Assembly: GCF_904067045.1 (NCBI RefSeq)
Contig: NZ_CAJFDC010000007.1
Span: 310,001 to 374,000 of the forward strand
Direction: 5' to 3'
From: Pseudomonas sp. FEN
GTDB taxonomy: Bacteria > Pseudomonadota > Gammaproteobacteria > Pseudomonadales > Pseudomonadaceae
DNA length: 64,000 bases
Numbering within the stretch: position 1 is the stretch's first letter; each line of letters starts with the position of its first letter. A program made the position numbers and the translations under genes. Positions 33,669-42,500 of this stretch are shown piece by piece. The notes beneath the pieces are model-generated. The model was not told the origin of the DNA, did not search any database, and was given only the letters and a program-made list of their open reading frames with translations.

Positions 33669-34382
33669 GTGATTACCTCGTCAACCGTCGTCAATTCAGT
33701 GGTGAAAAAACTTAAGGTTGCCCTCGCCCGGGGCCAGTGGCGCTGCGGCGAGATGCTGCCAGGCCAGCGTGAACTGGCCGAGCAACTGGGTATCAGCCGC
33801 CCGAGCCTGCGTGAAGCCGTGAGCGTCCTGGAAACCCTCGGTCTGGTTCGCTCGCTGCCGGGCAAAGGGGTGGTGGTGCTCGACACCGCCCCCGGCGAAA
33901 CCGCGACCGCCCACGGCGGCGTGGCCGACGCCAGCCTCGAGGATGTGCTGCAACTGCGCTACACCCTGGAGCCGTTTATCGTCGGGCTGGTGGCGCAGTC
34001 CATCAGCAGCAAGGAGGTCGGCCAGTTGCGCCTGACCCTGATGGACATGCGTGAAGCCCTGGAGGCCAACGATAGCGAAGCCGGGATGAACGCCTATATC
34101 GCCTTCCATGAAGAGCTGTTCGCCCTGACCTCCAACCCGATTTTCCAGAATGTGGTGCAACAGACCAGCAACGCCCTCAAGCAGAGCGCCGAAGTTCTGC
34201 GCAACTCACCGGAACACCTGGCCGAACGCCTGCAGGAAAACGAAGCCGTGGTGCGCGCCATCCGCAACAAGAACAGCGCATTGGCCAGCGCCGAAATGCG
34301 CCGGCACATCCTCCAGGAAGGTCTGCGCATGGGTATCGAACTGACGATCCCGGACGACCATCTGGGCAGTACCGAGCAATAA
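33669..34382 (+). CDS. GntR/FCD (FadR subfamily) transcriptional regulator
   Basis: This 237-residue regulator has an N-terminal winged helix (residues 10-75: GEMLPGQRELAEQLGISRPSLREAVSVLETLGLV, wing LPGKGVVVL). An all-helical FCD effector domain follows (about 95-235), with YIAFHEELFALTSNPIF supplying a probable metal-ligand His. The start is GTG. It follows the dicarboxylate carrier by 76 nt and precedes a second GntR gene by 25 nt. An organic acid is the likely effector. It is the best candidate to bind the TGGT-N3-ACC palindromes at 32114 and 32190. Confidence 0.88.
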   Translation: MITSSTVVNSVVKKLKVALARGQWRCGEMLPGQRELAEQLGISRPSLREAVSVLETLGLVRSLPGKGVVVLDTAPGETATAHGGVADASLEDVLQLRYTLEPFIVGLVAQSISSKEVGQLRLTLMDMREALEANDSEAGMNAYIAFHEELFALTSNPIFQNVVQQTSNALKQSAEVLRNSPEHLAERLQENEAVVRAIRNKNSALASAEMRRHILQEGLRMGIELTIPDDHLGSTEQ

Positions 34383-34407
34383 CCCACCCGTCACGGGGAG
34401 ACCGGAT

Positions 34408-35076
34408 ATGAACAGCGTTGCGACACCCCTGCCCTTCACCGCCCGGCGTGCCGTAGTACCCTCACCGCGCCTGGTTGTCAGCACCGAGACACTCTACGCC
34501 CAGGTGTTCGAGGACATCCTCGAGCGCCAGTTTGCCGAGGGTTTGAGTGAGGAGGTGCTGATGCGCGCTTATGGCGCCGGCCGTAACCAGGTGCGACGCG
34601 TGATGACCCGCCTGGCGCGGCAACAGGTCATTCTTGCCCGCCCCAACCAACGAGCCCGGGTCGCCGAACCCGACGCCGAACAGATCCGCCAGACCCTGCA
34701 AGCGCGGCGATTGGCGGAGACCAGCATTATCGAGTTGGTTTGCGCCAGGGCTGGCGGACCCGCTTTCGAGCCGCTTCGCGCGCTGGTTGCCCGAGAACGC
34801 CAGCATGCCGAAGCTGGCCGACAGAGCACGGCGACCCGACTGGGCGGCGAGTTTCATCTGGAGTTGGCCAGGCTGGCCGGCAACGTGCCCCTGGCGCACT
34901 TTCTCGGCGGGCTGGTGCCGTTGACCGGATTGGCCCTGGCGCAACATTCGGCGCGAGTCGAGGATTGGCGAGTGCGCGAGGCCATGGTCAATGCCGTGGA
35001 GAACGGCAATGCAAAGCTGGGCGTCGAGTGGCTGACGGAGTATCTGGATCGGCTTGCCGTCTTGCCGTGGTCCTGA
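34408..35076 (+). CDS. Second GntR/FCD-type regulator
   Basis: This 222-residue regulator has a winged-helix region (residues 28-85: AQVFEDILERQFAEGLSEEVLMRAYGAGRNQVRRVMTRL in segments) and a C-terminal FCD-like helical domain (about 90-220, with GGEFHLELARLAGNVPLAHFLGG). The recognition helix is less canonical than in its neighbour. It is probably co-transcribed with the preceding GntR gene. Whether both regulators act on the same promoter, or this one has a separate target, cannot be told. A long BIME follows it. Confidence 0.8.
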   Translation: MNSVATPLPFTARRAVVPSPRLVVSTETLYAQVFEDILERQFAEGLSEEVLMRAYGAGRNQVRRVMTRLARQQVILARPNQRARVAEPDAEQIRQTLQARRLAETSIIELVCARAGGPAFEPLRALVARERQHAEAGRQSTATRLGGEFHLELARLAGNVPLAHFLGGLVPLTGLALAQHSARVEDWRVREAMVNAVENGNAKLGVEWLTEYLDRLAVLPWS

Positions 35077-35143
35077 GTCTGCCAGAATCTCAGCCGGGAG
35101 CCAGCCGCCCCAGTTAAATGCCGCCTCAAGTCTGGCCGAGATC

Positions 35144-35271
35144 TGTGGCGAGCGGGCTTGCCCGCGCTGGGGCGCGACGCGGCCCTAAACCGGTGATCGC
35201 GGTGTGGTAGAACGAGGTGGCCGATTTTACGACTGCTTCGCAGCCGAACGCGGGCAAGCCCGCTCGCCACA
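35144..35271. repeat. Long BIME, GTGGCGAGCGGGC type (copy 2)
   Basis: TGTGGCGAGCGGGCTTGCCCGCG is inverted against CGCGGGCAAGCCCGCTCGCCACA over 128 nt. Outer arms are nearly identical to 24479-24611; the interior has a related GACTGCTTCGCAGCC hairpin. It separates converging genes. Confidence 0.8.
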
Positions 35272-35342
35272 CGATCGCACTCCGATTCAAGCGAACTTAA
35301 CTGAACCGCATCAGGACAAGTCCACTCACCACAAGGCTCGCA

Positions 35343-36314
35343 TCAGGCGGCAGCCACCTTCGCAAACCCTGCGCGAATCTTCTCTTCCGGCAGGTCATCG
35401 GCGATGAACACGATCACGCTCTCCCGTGTCGCGCCCTCCTCCCACTCGCTGTCCCAGTCGAAACCATAGAGCTTGAGCACGCCCTGGAACACCAAGCGGC
35501 GCGGCTCCCCGGCGATATTCAACACGCCCTTGTAGCGCAACAATTGTTTGCCGTGCTCTTCCAGCAGCGCGTTCATGAACGCACTGAGCTTGTCGATATC
35601 CAGCGGCTCGGCGGTGCGCAGCACCAGGCTGGAAATGCGGTCGATGGACGCCCCCTTGCCGACCGGACGCAAGCTCAAGCCGCCCCCCAGGTCTGCGTTG
35701 AGGTTGAAACCGCGCACATCGAGCAGTTCGGCCAGATCGATAGTGCCGTGCTCGACGATGCGGATCGGGGCTCGACGGTTGATTCGGCTCAACCGCTCGC
35801 TCAAGGCAATGAATGTCGCCTCATCCACCAGGTCGCGCTTGCTTACCAGCAACCGGTCGGCAAAGCCGATCTGGGCCTGGGCGATGGCCTGGGTCAGATG
35901 ATGCTCGGCATGGGCGGCATCCACCAGGGTGATGATGCCGTCGAGCAGATAACGCTCGCGCAACTCCTCATCGATGAAAAAGGTTTGTGCCACCGGGGCC
36001 GGGTCGGCCAGGCCGGTGCATTCGATCACCAGCCGGTCGAAGGCGATTTCGCCACTGTCAAGGCGTTCCAGCAACAGGTACAGGGCCTTGCTCAGGTCGG
36101 TGTGAATGGTGCAGCAGACGCAGCCGTTGGACAGTGTCATCACCTGCACCGGTTCGGCCCCCAGCAGTTGGGTGTCGATTCCGGCATCGCTGAATTCGTT
36201 CTCGATCACGGCGATTTTCAGGCCGTGCTCGGCCTTGAGCAGATGGCGCAACAGTGTGGTCTTGCCGGCACCGAGAAAGCCACTCAGGACGGTAACAGGA
36301 ATAGGCACTGACAA
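35343..36314 (-). CDS. yjiA: CobW/YjiA-family P-loop GTPase
   Basis: This 323-residue COG0523 GTPase and presumed metallochaperone has Walker A SGFLGAGKTTLL (about residue 11) and the metal-binding GCVCC motif in SNGCVCCTIHTDL. ECTGLADPAP and the guanine-specificity motif SKRD follow. The CobW C-terminal domain starts near residue 225. It is the third gene of cstA-yjiX-yjiA, the same order as btsT-yjiX-yjiA in E. coli. Its precise metal and client are unknown. A perfect hairpin lies between yjiX and this gene. Confidence 0.93.
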   Translation of the reverse strand: MSVPIPVTVLSGFLGAGKTTLLRHLLKAEHGLKIAVIENEFSDAGIDTQLLGAEPVQVMTLSNGCVCCTIHTDLSKALYLLLERLDSGEIAFDRLVIECTGLADPAPVAQTFFIDEELRERYLLDGIITLVDAAHAEHHLTQAIAQAQIGFADRLLVSKRDLVDEATFIALSERLSRINRRAPIRIVEHGTIDLAELLDVRGFNLNADLGGGLSLRPVGKGASIDRISSLVLRTAEPLDIDKLSAFMNALLEEHGKQLLRYKGVLNIAGEPRRLVFQGVLKLYGFDWDSEWEEGATRESVIVFIADDLPEEKIRAGFAKVAAA

Positions 36315-36341
36315 ACAAAGATCTCCCCTACGCTAAAAAAC

Positions 36342-36371
36342 TGTGGGAGCCCGGCAAGCCGGGCTCCCACA
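36342..36371 (-). repeat. Perfect 14-bp inverted repeat between yjiX and yjiA
   Basis: TGTGGGAGCCCGGC and GCCGGGCTCCCACA are separated by only AA. In the operon mRNA this gives a very stable hairpin between two cistrons without a T run. It may cause partial termination or protect the upstream mRNA from 3' decay. Confidence 0.85.
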
Positions 36372-36424
36372 ACGGTGTTCAGCCGTGAATGACACAGGAC
36401 ACCCTCAATCGGGCGCGACCTGGA

Positions 36425-36622
36425 TCAACAGCACTTCGGTCCGCCCTTGCCGCCATAACGGGCCTCCTGGCGCTCGCGGAAGAACGCCTCGTACGTCATG
36501 ACCGGCTTGTCCGGGTGCTTGTTCTGCATATGCTCGACGTAGTTGTCGTAGTCGGGCATGCCGACCATCAGGCGCGCGGCCTGACCGAGGTATTTACCGA
36601 GGCGACTCAGATCGTTGAACAT
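36425..36622 (-). CDS. yjiX: YbdD/YjiX family small protein
   Basis: This 65-residue protein has the family core [38 protein letters not shown] and a terminal CC. YbdD/YjiX proteins are encoded next to CstA-type pyruvate transporters in most proteobacteria and are thought to act with them. It lies 15 nt after cstA and is translationally part of the same operon. Confidence 0.93.
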   Translation of the reverse strand: MFNDLSRLGKYLGQAARLMVGMPDYDNYVEHMQNKHPDKPVMTYEAFFRERQEARYGGKGGPKCC

Positions 36623-36637
36623 GTTCGCATTCCTCTC

Positions 36638-38710
36638 TTACGCTTCAGGTATGGCCTGGAACGGGGTTTCCTTGTCGGTGCGTTCCTTGTTGCCCCAGGC
36701 CGAGACACCGACCTTGAGGGCATAGAACAGCACACTGAAGACCACGAACAGGAACAGCGCCGTCAGGGTCGCGTTGGTATAGGCGTTGAAGATCACGTGC
36801 TGCATCTGGTCGATGTCCTTGGCCGGGGCGATCACCTGCCCTGCCTCCAACGCTACGCTGTATTTCTTCGCCAGGGCAAGGAAGCCGATGGCCGGGTTGG
36901 CGTCGAACAGCTTGATGAAACCGGCGGTGGTGGTACAGATCAGCAACCAGGCGGCCGGCAGCAGAGTGACCCAGATGTAGCGCTGGCGTTTCATCTTGAT
37001 CAGCACCACGGTGCCGAGCATCAGCGCGATGCCGGCGAGCATCTGGTTGGAGATACCGAACAGCGGCCACAAGGTGTTGATGCCGCCCAGTGGATCAATC
37101 ACGCCCTGGTACAGCAGGTAGCCCCACATGGCCACGCAACCGCCGGTGGCGATCAGGTTGGCGGTCCAGGATTCGGTACGCTTGAGTGCCGGGACAAAGG
37201 AGCCGAGCAGGTCCTGCAACATGAAACGTCCGGCACGGGTACCGGCATCCACCGCCGTCAGGATAAACAGCGCTTCGAACAGGATCGCGAAGTGGTACCA
37301 GAACGCCATGGTGTTTTCACCGGGCAGCACATGGTGGAGGATCTGCGCGATACCGACCGCCAGGGTCGGCGCACCACCGGCACGGGCCAGCACGGTGGTT
37401 TCGCCGATGTCCTTGGCCACCGCCAGGAGCGCGTCCGGGGTGATCGCGAAGCCCCAGCTGGAGACGGTCTGCGCCACCGTCACCACATCGGCGCCGACTG
37501 CCGCCGCCGGGCTGTTCATGGCGAAGTACACGCCTGGCTCGATCACCGAGGCGGCGACCATGGCCATGATGGCCACGAACGACTCCATCAGCATGCCGCC
37601 ATAACCGATATAGCGGGCGTTGGTTTCGTTATCCAACAGTTTGGGCGTGGTTCCGGACGCGATCAGCGCATGGAAGCCGGATACCGCGCCACAGGCGATG
37701 GTGATGAACAGGAACGGGAACAGCGCGCCCTTCCAGACCGGACCGGTACCGTCGACGAACTGGGTCAGCGCCGGCATTTTCAGCACCGGCATGGTGATCA
37801 GGATGCCGATCGCCAAGGCGATAATGGTACCGATCTTGAGGAAGGTCGACAGGTAGTCGCGTGGCGCCAGGATCAGCCACACTGGCAATACCGCGGCGAC
37901 AAAACCGTAACCGATCAGCATCCAGGTGATCTGCACGCCGGTGAAGCTGAAGACCTTGGCCCAGACCGGATCCGCCGCGATCTGCCCGCCCAGCCAGATC
38001 GAGCCGAGCAACAGCAGCACGCCGACCACGGAGATTTCACCGATGCGGCCCGGGCGGATGTAGCGCATGTAGATGCCCATGAACATCGCGATCGGGATGG
38101 TCGCCATTACCGTGAAAATGCCCCATGGGCTCTCGGCCAGGGCCTTGACCACGATCAGCGCCAGCACCGCGAGGATGATGATCATGATCAGGAAGCAGCC
38201 GAACAGGGCGATGGTCCCGGGAATGCGGCCCATTTCCTCACGGACCATGTCACCCAGGGAGCGACCGTTGCGCCGGGTGGACAGGAACAGGACGATGAAG
38301 TCCTGCACCGCGCCGGCCAGCACCACGCCAGCAATCAGCCACAACGTCCCGGGCAAATAGCCCATCTGCGCCGCCAGTACCGGGCCGACCAGCGGCCCCG
38401 CGCCGGCAATGGCCGCGAAGTGGTGACCGAAAAGAATGTGTTTGTTGGTTGGCACATAGTCCAGACCATCGTTGTTGAGCACCGCCGGCGTGGCCCGATT
38501 GGCATCGAGCTGCATGACACTATTGGCGATGAACAGGCTGTAGTAACGATAGGCAACCAGATAGATCGCGACGGCGGCGACCACGATCCACAAGGCGTTG
38601 ATCGCCTCGCCTCGGCGCAAGGCCACTACGCCCAGGGCGCACGCTCCAACGACTGCCAGCAACAGCCAGGGTAGGTGGCGTAGCGGGCTATTATTATTTT
38701 TCATTTTCAT
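36638..38710 (-). CDS. cstA: CstA/BtsT-family pyruvate transporter
   Basis: This is a 690-residue polytopic membrane protein with about 16-18 hydrophobic helices. Conserved segments include YVPTNKHILFGHHFAAIAGAGPLVGP near the N-terminus, DFIVLFLSTRRNGRSLGDM, and PTLAVGIAQI. E. coli relatives CstA and BtsT import pyruvate, and pyruvate is the expected substrate here. The start is MKMKNNNSPLRH; another ATG lies two codons in. The frame is open upstream but not conserved. It heads the cstA-yjiX-yjiA operon (PA4606-PA4604 in P. aeruginosa). Confidence 0.93.
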   Translation of the reverse strand: MKMKNNNSPLRHLPWLLLAVVGACALGVVALRRGEAINALWIVVAAVAIYLVAYRYYSLFIANSVMQLDANRATPAVLNNDGLDYVPTNKHILFGHHFAAIAGAGPLVGPVLAAQMGYLPGTLWLIAGVVLAGAVQDFIVLFLSTRRNGRSLGDMVREEMGRIPGTIALFGCFLIMIIILAVLALIVVKALAESPWGIFTVMATIPIAMFMGIYMRYIRPGRIGEISVVGVLLLLGSIWLGGQIAADPVWAKVFSFTGVQITWMLIGYGFVAAVLPVWLILAPRDYLSTFLKIGTIIALAIGILITMPVLKMPALTQFVDGTGPVWKGALFPFLFITIACGAVSGFHALIASGTTPKLLDNETNARYIGYGGMLMESFVAIMAMVAASVIEPGVYFAMNSPAAAVGADVVTVAQTVSSWGFAITPDALLAVAKDIGETTVLARAGGAPTLAVGIAQILHHVLPGENTMAFWYHFAILFEALFILTAVDAGTRAGRFMLQDLLGSFVPALKRTESWTANLIATGGCVAMWGYLLYQGVIDPLGGINTLWPLFGISNQMLAGIALMLGTVVLIKMKRQRYIWVTLLPAAWLLICTTTAGFIKLFDANPAIGFLALAKKYSVALEAGQVIAPAKDIDQMQHVIFNAYTNATLTALFLFVVFSVLFYALKVGVSAWGNKERTDKETPFQAIPEA

Positions 38711-38976
38711 ATTCCAGCCAGAGAGGACAAGAAAGACAGCCATCCAGAGTTTAGCGCCAACAGGGCCAAAGGCCATAGCCGACATTGCTCCAGCGCGGCT
38801 TTTATTGCCCGTTCATCAATGAGCAACCGGGCGACGCTCGATGGCTGGCGGTGACGCTCGAAGATAACCCTGGGCATCGGAAACCCTGTGGTATCCGGCT
38901 ATCGACCCGCAGGAAGTTCGCCCTGGCTGGCTGTGGCGACTATAGTCAGTCAGGGAATCCGCCAAGGAGCCACGTC

Positions 38977-39345
38977 ATGAGCGACCCGAATTCCAATCGC
39001 CGCAAATTCAAACGCATTGACTTTGACGCCGACACCACCCTCAGCCAGGGCTCCACCGTCTGGTCGGCGCATCTGATCGACCTTTCACTCAAGGGCCTGC
39101 TGCTTGCGCGTCCCGCTGGCTGGGATGACAGTAACGAAGGCATTTTCCGCATCGACATCAGCCTGGCGGCCAACGCCCATGTCGAAATGGATGCCGAACT
39201 GGTGCACCGGGAAAAAGACCACCTGGGCTTCAAGTGCCTGCACATCGGCCTGGAGTCGATCCAGCATCTGCGCCGCCTGATCGAGCTGAATCTTGCCGAC
39301 GAGGCCGAGCTTGAACGCGAGCTGGGCGCGCTGATCGAGCTGTAG
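38977..39345 (+). CDS. mapZ: PilZ-domain c-di-GMP receptor (MapZ-like)
   Basis: This 122-residue single-domain PilZ protein has the c-di-GMP motif RxxxR at Arg9-Arg13 (RKFKR) and DxSxxG at Asp35-Ser37-Gly40 (DLSLKG). The C-terminal helix HLRRLIELNLADEAELEREL closely resembles P. aeruginosa PA4608/MapZ, which binds the chemotaxis methyltransferase CheR in a c-di-GMP-dependent way. ATG 38977 follows CAAGGAGCC; the 64-codon upstream extension is not conserved. Together with MorA it puts a c-di-GMP enzyme and a receptor within 13 kb. Confidence 0.88.
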   Translation: MSDPNSNRRKFKRIDFDADTTLSQGSTVWSAHLIDLSLKGLLLARPAGWDDSNEGIFRIDISLAANAHVEMDAELVHREKDHLGFKCLHIGLESIQHLRRLIELNLADEAELERELGALIEL

Positions 39346-39389
39346 ACCAGACCGCCCCCAGGACCCCTGCCGCCTGAACGCATGCTTTT

Positions 39390-39463
39390 GTGGGAGCGGT
39401 GCTTGCCGGCGAAGCTTTTAGCCGTCTCGCGGTCCCCTTCGCGGGCAAGCACCGCTCCCACTA
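39390..39463. repeat. REP pair (BIME) after mapZ
   Basis: TGTGGGAGCGGTGCTTGCCGGCGAAGC is inverted against CTTCGCGGGCAAGCACCGCTCCCA over 74 nt, between converging genes. Confidence 0.8.
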
Positions 39464-39491
39464 ACCACCTTTGACGCCCGCGCCTGCCGGC

Positions 39492-40220
39492 TCAGGGAAA
39501 CGCCGAGCGCAGGGGAAAATCGCTCTCGGTGTCCCAGTACCCGGGCTCCTGCCGCGATGACAACTGCCAGGCGCCGTCCTGGAAGCGATAGGTCCGGTAG
39601 GTGGTGACAAACTCTTCGTCCTCACCCTCCGGCGACGATGAAACCTGCTGGATCTGCGCCACACCATCGGCCGAAGGCTCGCCAACCTGCCAGGCCGCCT
39701 TGCCGGTCTGAGCCAGGAACAGGGCTTCGCTCTTGCCCTCCGGCGTCCGATAGAGCGTGGTATTGAGCTTGCCCGCCAGTGGCATCAGCACCTGTGTGGC
39801 CGGTCCACTGTAGCTGCCCATGGGCGCGGTCTCGTCGATGGTCAGGAAAAACGCCGGGGCCGGCATGCCCACCAGCGGCGCTTTCTCCACGGTTGCCAGC
39901 GGATAGCCAAGGTTCTGCTTCTCCAGCGCCTCACCGTCCGTCGCCAGCAAGCGCACCTGGGCCTCGACGAACGGCGTGCGCTCGACATCCGCGGCGAGCA
40001 CCTCGTCCTCGAAGTTTTCCGGATCCGCACCATTCCCCCACAGGGCGCCATGCAGGTCAGGGGTAATCCGCACATCTTCGAGGATCTCCAATACCTGACC
40101 GCCATCGATCGGCAGTTGCTGAGCCACGCGGTAACCGGCGGGCACCTGCGCCACCGCCAGCGCCATCCCGCACCAAGCAGCCATCCCCAACCCCAGCACC
40201 ACAGAGCCGATTACTTTCAT
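39492..40220 (-). CDS. Exported protein of unknown function
   Basis: This 242-residue protein has a signal peptide (MKVIGSVVLGLGMAAWCGMALA, then VAQVPAG). The mature chain is acidic with no cysteine cluster and no recognised domain. It contains FEDEVLAADVERTPFVEAQVRLLAT and, near the end, EFVTTYRTYRFQDGAWQLSSR, which suggests a repeated beta-sandwich. It lies 42 nt upstream of the radA end on the same strand and follows radA in transcription order. The periplasm is the likely location. Confidence 0.7.
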   Translation of the reverse strand: MKVIGSVVLGLGMAAWCGMALAVAQVPAGYRVAQQLPIDGGQVLEILEDVRITPDLHGALWGNGADPENFEDEVLAADVERTPFVEAQVRLLATDGEALEKQNLGYPLATVEKAPLVGMPAPAFFLTIDETAPMGSYSGPATQVLMPLAGKLNTTLYRTPEGKSEALFLAQTGKAAWQVGEPSADGVAQIQQVSSSPEGEDEEFVTTYRTYRFQDGAWQLSSRQEPGYWDTESDFPLRSAFP

Positions 40221-40262
40221 GCCTTGACTACCTTCATTCAAATCGATGGATAGGTGAAATGC

Positions 40263-41633
40263 TCACTGCTCGAACAATGCATCCAGCGCCTGCTCCAGTC
40301 GCGTCACCGCGATGATCACCAACCCTGGCGGCGCTTCTTTCGGCGCATTGCCCTTGGGCACGATGGCCCGTTTGAAACCATGCTTGGCCGCCTCTTTAAG
40401 ACGCTCCTGGCCGCTGGGCACCGGTCGCACTTCGCCGGACAGGCCGACTTCGCCGAACACCAGCAGGTCGTGAGGCAAGGGCCGGTTGCGCAGGCTGGAC
40501 ATGATCGCCGCCAGCAACGCCAGGTCCGAGGCGGTTTCCAGGACTTTCACCCCACCCACGACGTTGAGGAACACATCCTGGTCATGGGTTGGAATCCCGC
40601 CATGACGGTGCAGGACCGCCAGCAACATCGCCAGACGATTCGGGTCGAGGCCGAGGGTGACCCGGCGCGGGTTGGCCAGGTGACTGTCGTCCACCAGGGC
40701 CTGCACTTCCACCAGCATCGGCCGGGTGCCTTCCCAAGTAGCCATGACCACGCTGCCCGGCACTTCCTCCTGGGCCCGGGTGAGGAAAATCGCCGAGGGA
40801 TTGGAGACTTCCTTCAGGCCGCGGTCGGTCATGCCGAACACGCCCAGTTCATTGATCGCACCGAAACGGTTCTTCACCGCGCGCAACAGGCGCAAGCGAC
40901 CATCGGACTCGCCTTCGAAATACAGCACGGTGTCGACCATATGTTCGAGCACCCGTGGCCCGGCCAGGGCGCCTTCCTTGGTCACATGACCGACCAGGAA
41001 AATCGCCGTGCCGCTCTGCTTCGCATAACGCACCAGCAATGCCGCGCTCTCGCGCACCTGGGACACGCCACCCGGCGCCGATTGCAGTTGCTCGGTGAAA
41101 ATGGTCTGGATCGAGTCGATCACCATGACCTTGGGCTTTTCCACCCGGGCGGTGGCAATGATGGTTTCGATGCAGGTCTCGGTCATCACCCGCAGTTGGT
41201 CCTGTGGCAGGCCTAGGCGCCGGGCGCGCATGGCGACCTGCTGCTGCGACTCTTCGCCGGTGACATACAGCGCCGGCATGCGCGCGGCGATATTGCACAG
41301 GGTCTGCAGGAGAATGGTCGACTTGCCGATGCCCGGGTCGCCACCGATCAGCACCACCGAGCCGTCCACCAGGCCGCCGCCGAGCACCCGGTCGAGTTCC
41401 CCGGACGCCGTGGAAAAGCGCGGGATTTCCTCGACGCTGACCTCGGCCAGGGTCTTGATCTGTGCCTGTTGTCCGGCCCAGCCGGTGCGCCCGCTGGGCG
41501 CCGCGGCGCCACCGCTTTCCACCAGGGTTTCGGTCAGGGTGTTCCAGGCCCCGCATTCGCCGCATTGGCCGGCCCACTTGGGAAAGGTCGCGCCGCACTC
41601 GGTGCAACCGTACATGCGCTTGGCCTTGGCCAT
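40263..41633 (-). CDS. radA: DNA repair protein RadA
   Basis: RadA is a RecA-like helicase that promotes branch migration of recombination intermediates. The 456-residue protein has an N-terminal zinc finger (YGCTECGATFPKWAGQCGEC), Walker A GGDPGIGKST (about residue 97), the family-specific VKNRFGAINELGVF motif, and a C-terminal Lon-protease-like domain (from about residue 290, GLSGEVRPV). The start MAKAKRMYGC matches the family. It is upstream of the unknown exported protein and downstream of ankB on the same strand. Confidence 0.97.
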   Translation of the reverse strand: MAKAKRMYGCTECGATFPKWAGQCGECGAWNTLTETLVESGGAAAPSGRTGWAGQQAQIKTLAEVSVEEIPRFSTASGELDRVLGGGLVDGSVVLIGGDPGIGKSTILLQTLCNIAARMPALYVTGEESQQQVAMRARRLGLPQDQLRVMTETCIETIIATARVEKPKVMVIDSIQTIFTEQLQSAPGGVSQVRESAALLVRYAKQSGTAIFLVGHVTKEGALAGPRVLEHMVDTVLYFEGESDGRLRLLRAVKNRFGAINELGVFGMTDRGLKEVSNPSAIFLTRAQEEVPGSVVMATWEGTRPMLVEVQALVDDSHLANPRRVTLGLDPNRLAMLLAVLHRHGGIPTHDQDVFLNVVGGVKVLETASDLALLAAIMSSLRNRPLPHDLLVFGEVGLSGEVRPVPSGQERLKEAAKHGFKRAIVPKGNAPKEAPPGLVIIAVTRLEQALDALFEQ

Positions 41634-41678
41634 CTGAACTCCCACGCAAAACCGCGATGATAGCTCAGCTGGCGCCGA

Positions 41679-42230
41679 TCAGCGCGGTAGCGGTGTGCGG
41701 ATTTCACCGTCCGCCAGACGCGCCGCGCTGTTGCCCAGCGGATCTTCGGCGTTGAGGTTGGCGCCCTTGGCGGCCAACTCGTCGAGCAGGCCGAGGCGCT
41801 TGAACAGCCCGGCATACATGGCCGCCGTCTGGCCGGCGGCGTTGCGTTGATCCGGGTTGCAGTCGCTGGCGAGCAGGCGCCGGGCGATGCTCACTTCGCC
41901 CTTGAAGATCGCGCCCATCAACGCCGTGTTGCCGCGTTTGTCCTGGACACAGGCATTCGCGCCGGCGGCCAGCAGGCGTTCGACCGCCGGCCCCTGGCCG
42001 TGATAGGCGGCCAGGATCAGCGCGGTGTAACCCTGGGCATCCTGGGTATCGAGGCGGTAGCCGGCGTCGATGAAGGTGTTGAGCATTGCGACATCGCCAC
42101 GGCGGGCGGCATCGAAATAGTAATCCTTGAGTTGCGCTTGAAGCGCGGCGGGATCAGTGGGGGCCGGTGAGTCCTGAGCTGAGGCCGCGAACGTGCAGGC
42201 GAATAAGAACAGCAAGGCAAAAGTGCGCAT
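41679..42230 (-). CDS. ankB: Periplasmic ankyrin-repeat protein AnkB
   Basis: This 183-residue protein has a signal peptide (MRTFALLFLFACTFAASAQ) and about four ankyrin repeats: residues 38-70 (AARRGDVAMLNTFIDAGYRLD), 71-103 (GYTALILAAYHGQG), 104-136 (GNTALMGAIFKGE) and 137-170. In P. aeruginosa AnkB is encoded beside KatB and supports full activity of that periplasmic catalase. The same pairing occurs here. A 270-nt gap carrying a tandem repeat separates it from katB, which may uncouple expression. Confidence 0.88.
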   Translation of the reverse strand: MRTFALLFLFACTFAASAQDSPAPTDPAALQAQLKDYYFDAARRGDVAMLNTFIDAGYRLDTQDAQGYTALILAAYHGQGPAVERLLAAGANACVQDKRGNTALMGAIFKGEVSIARRLLASDCNPDQRNAAGQTAAMYAGLFKRLGLLDELAAKGANLNAEDPLGNSAARLADGEIRTPLPR

Positions 42231-42303
42231 GGAGAGACTCCGTTGCGGTGGGAAGGCGATAGGTGTCTGGTAAGTTCAAGGGTCTCTTCGCGGGCAAGCT
42301 CCG

Positions 42304-42481
42304 CTCCCACAGGATTTGAGTCGAGCCCGGTAGTGTGTTCGACACAGAACCTGTGAGAGCGGAGCTTGCCGCGAAAGGGCCGGCACTGACACTCCCACAG
42401 GATTTGAGTCGAGCCCGGGTAGTGTGTTCGACACAGAACCCGTGGGAGCGGAGCTTGCCCGCGAAAGGGCCGGCACTGACA
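42304..42481. repeat. Tandem direct duplication of REP-containing unit
   Basis: Two adjacent units of 88 nt (42304-42391) and 90 nt (42392-42481) differ by two substitutions and two single-base indels. Each begins CTCCCACAGGATTTGAG and ends GGGCCGGCACTGACA. A further inverted REP arm precedes them at 42284-42310. They lie between katB and ankB. Confidence 0.9.
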
Positions 42482-42500
42482 CAACAACTATCAGGGCTAA

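Noticed and set aside
36389..38674. A 761-codon open frame antisense to cstA, and similar ones opposite the Lon-like, ettA and quiC genes
   Set aside because: All are low-complexity His/Gln/Asp-rich mirror translations of well-supported genes, with no ribosome binding site or known domain.
42304..42481. CRISPR array
   Set aside because: Only two units without spacers and with internal REP arms are present, which is a tandem duplication rather than repeat-spacer alternation. No cas genes are present.
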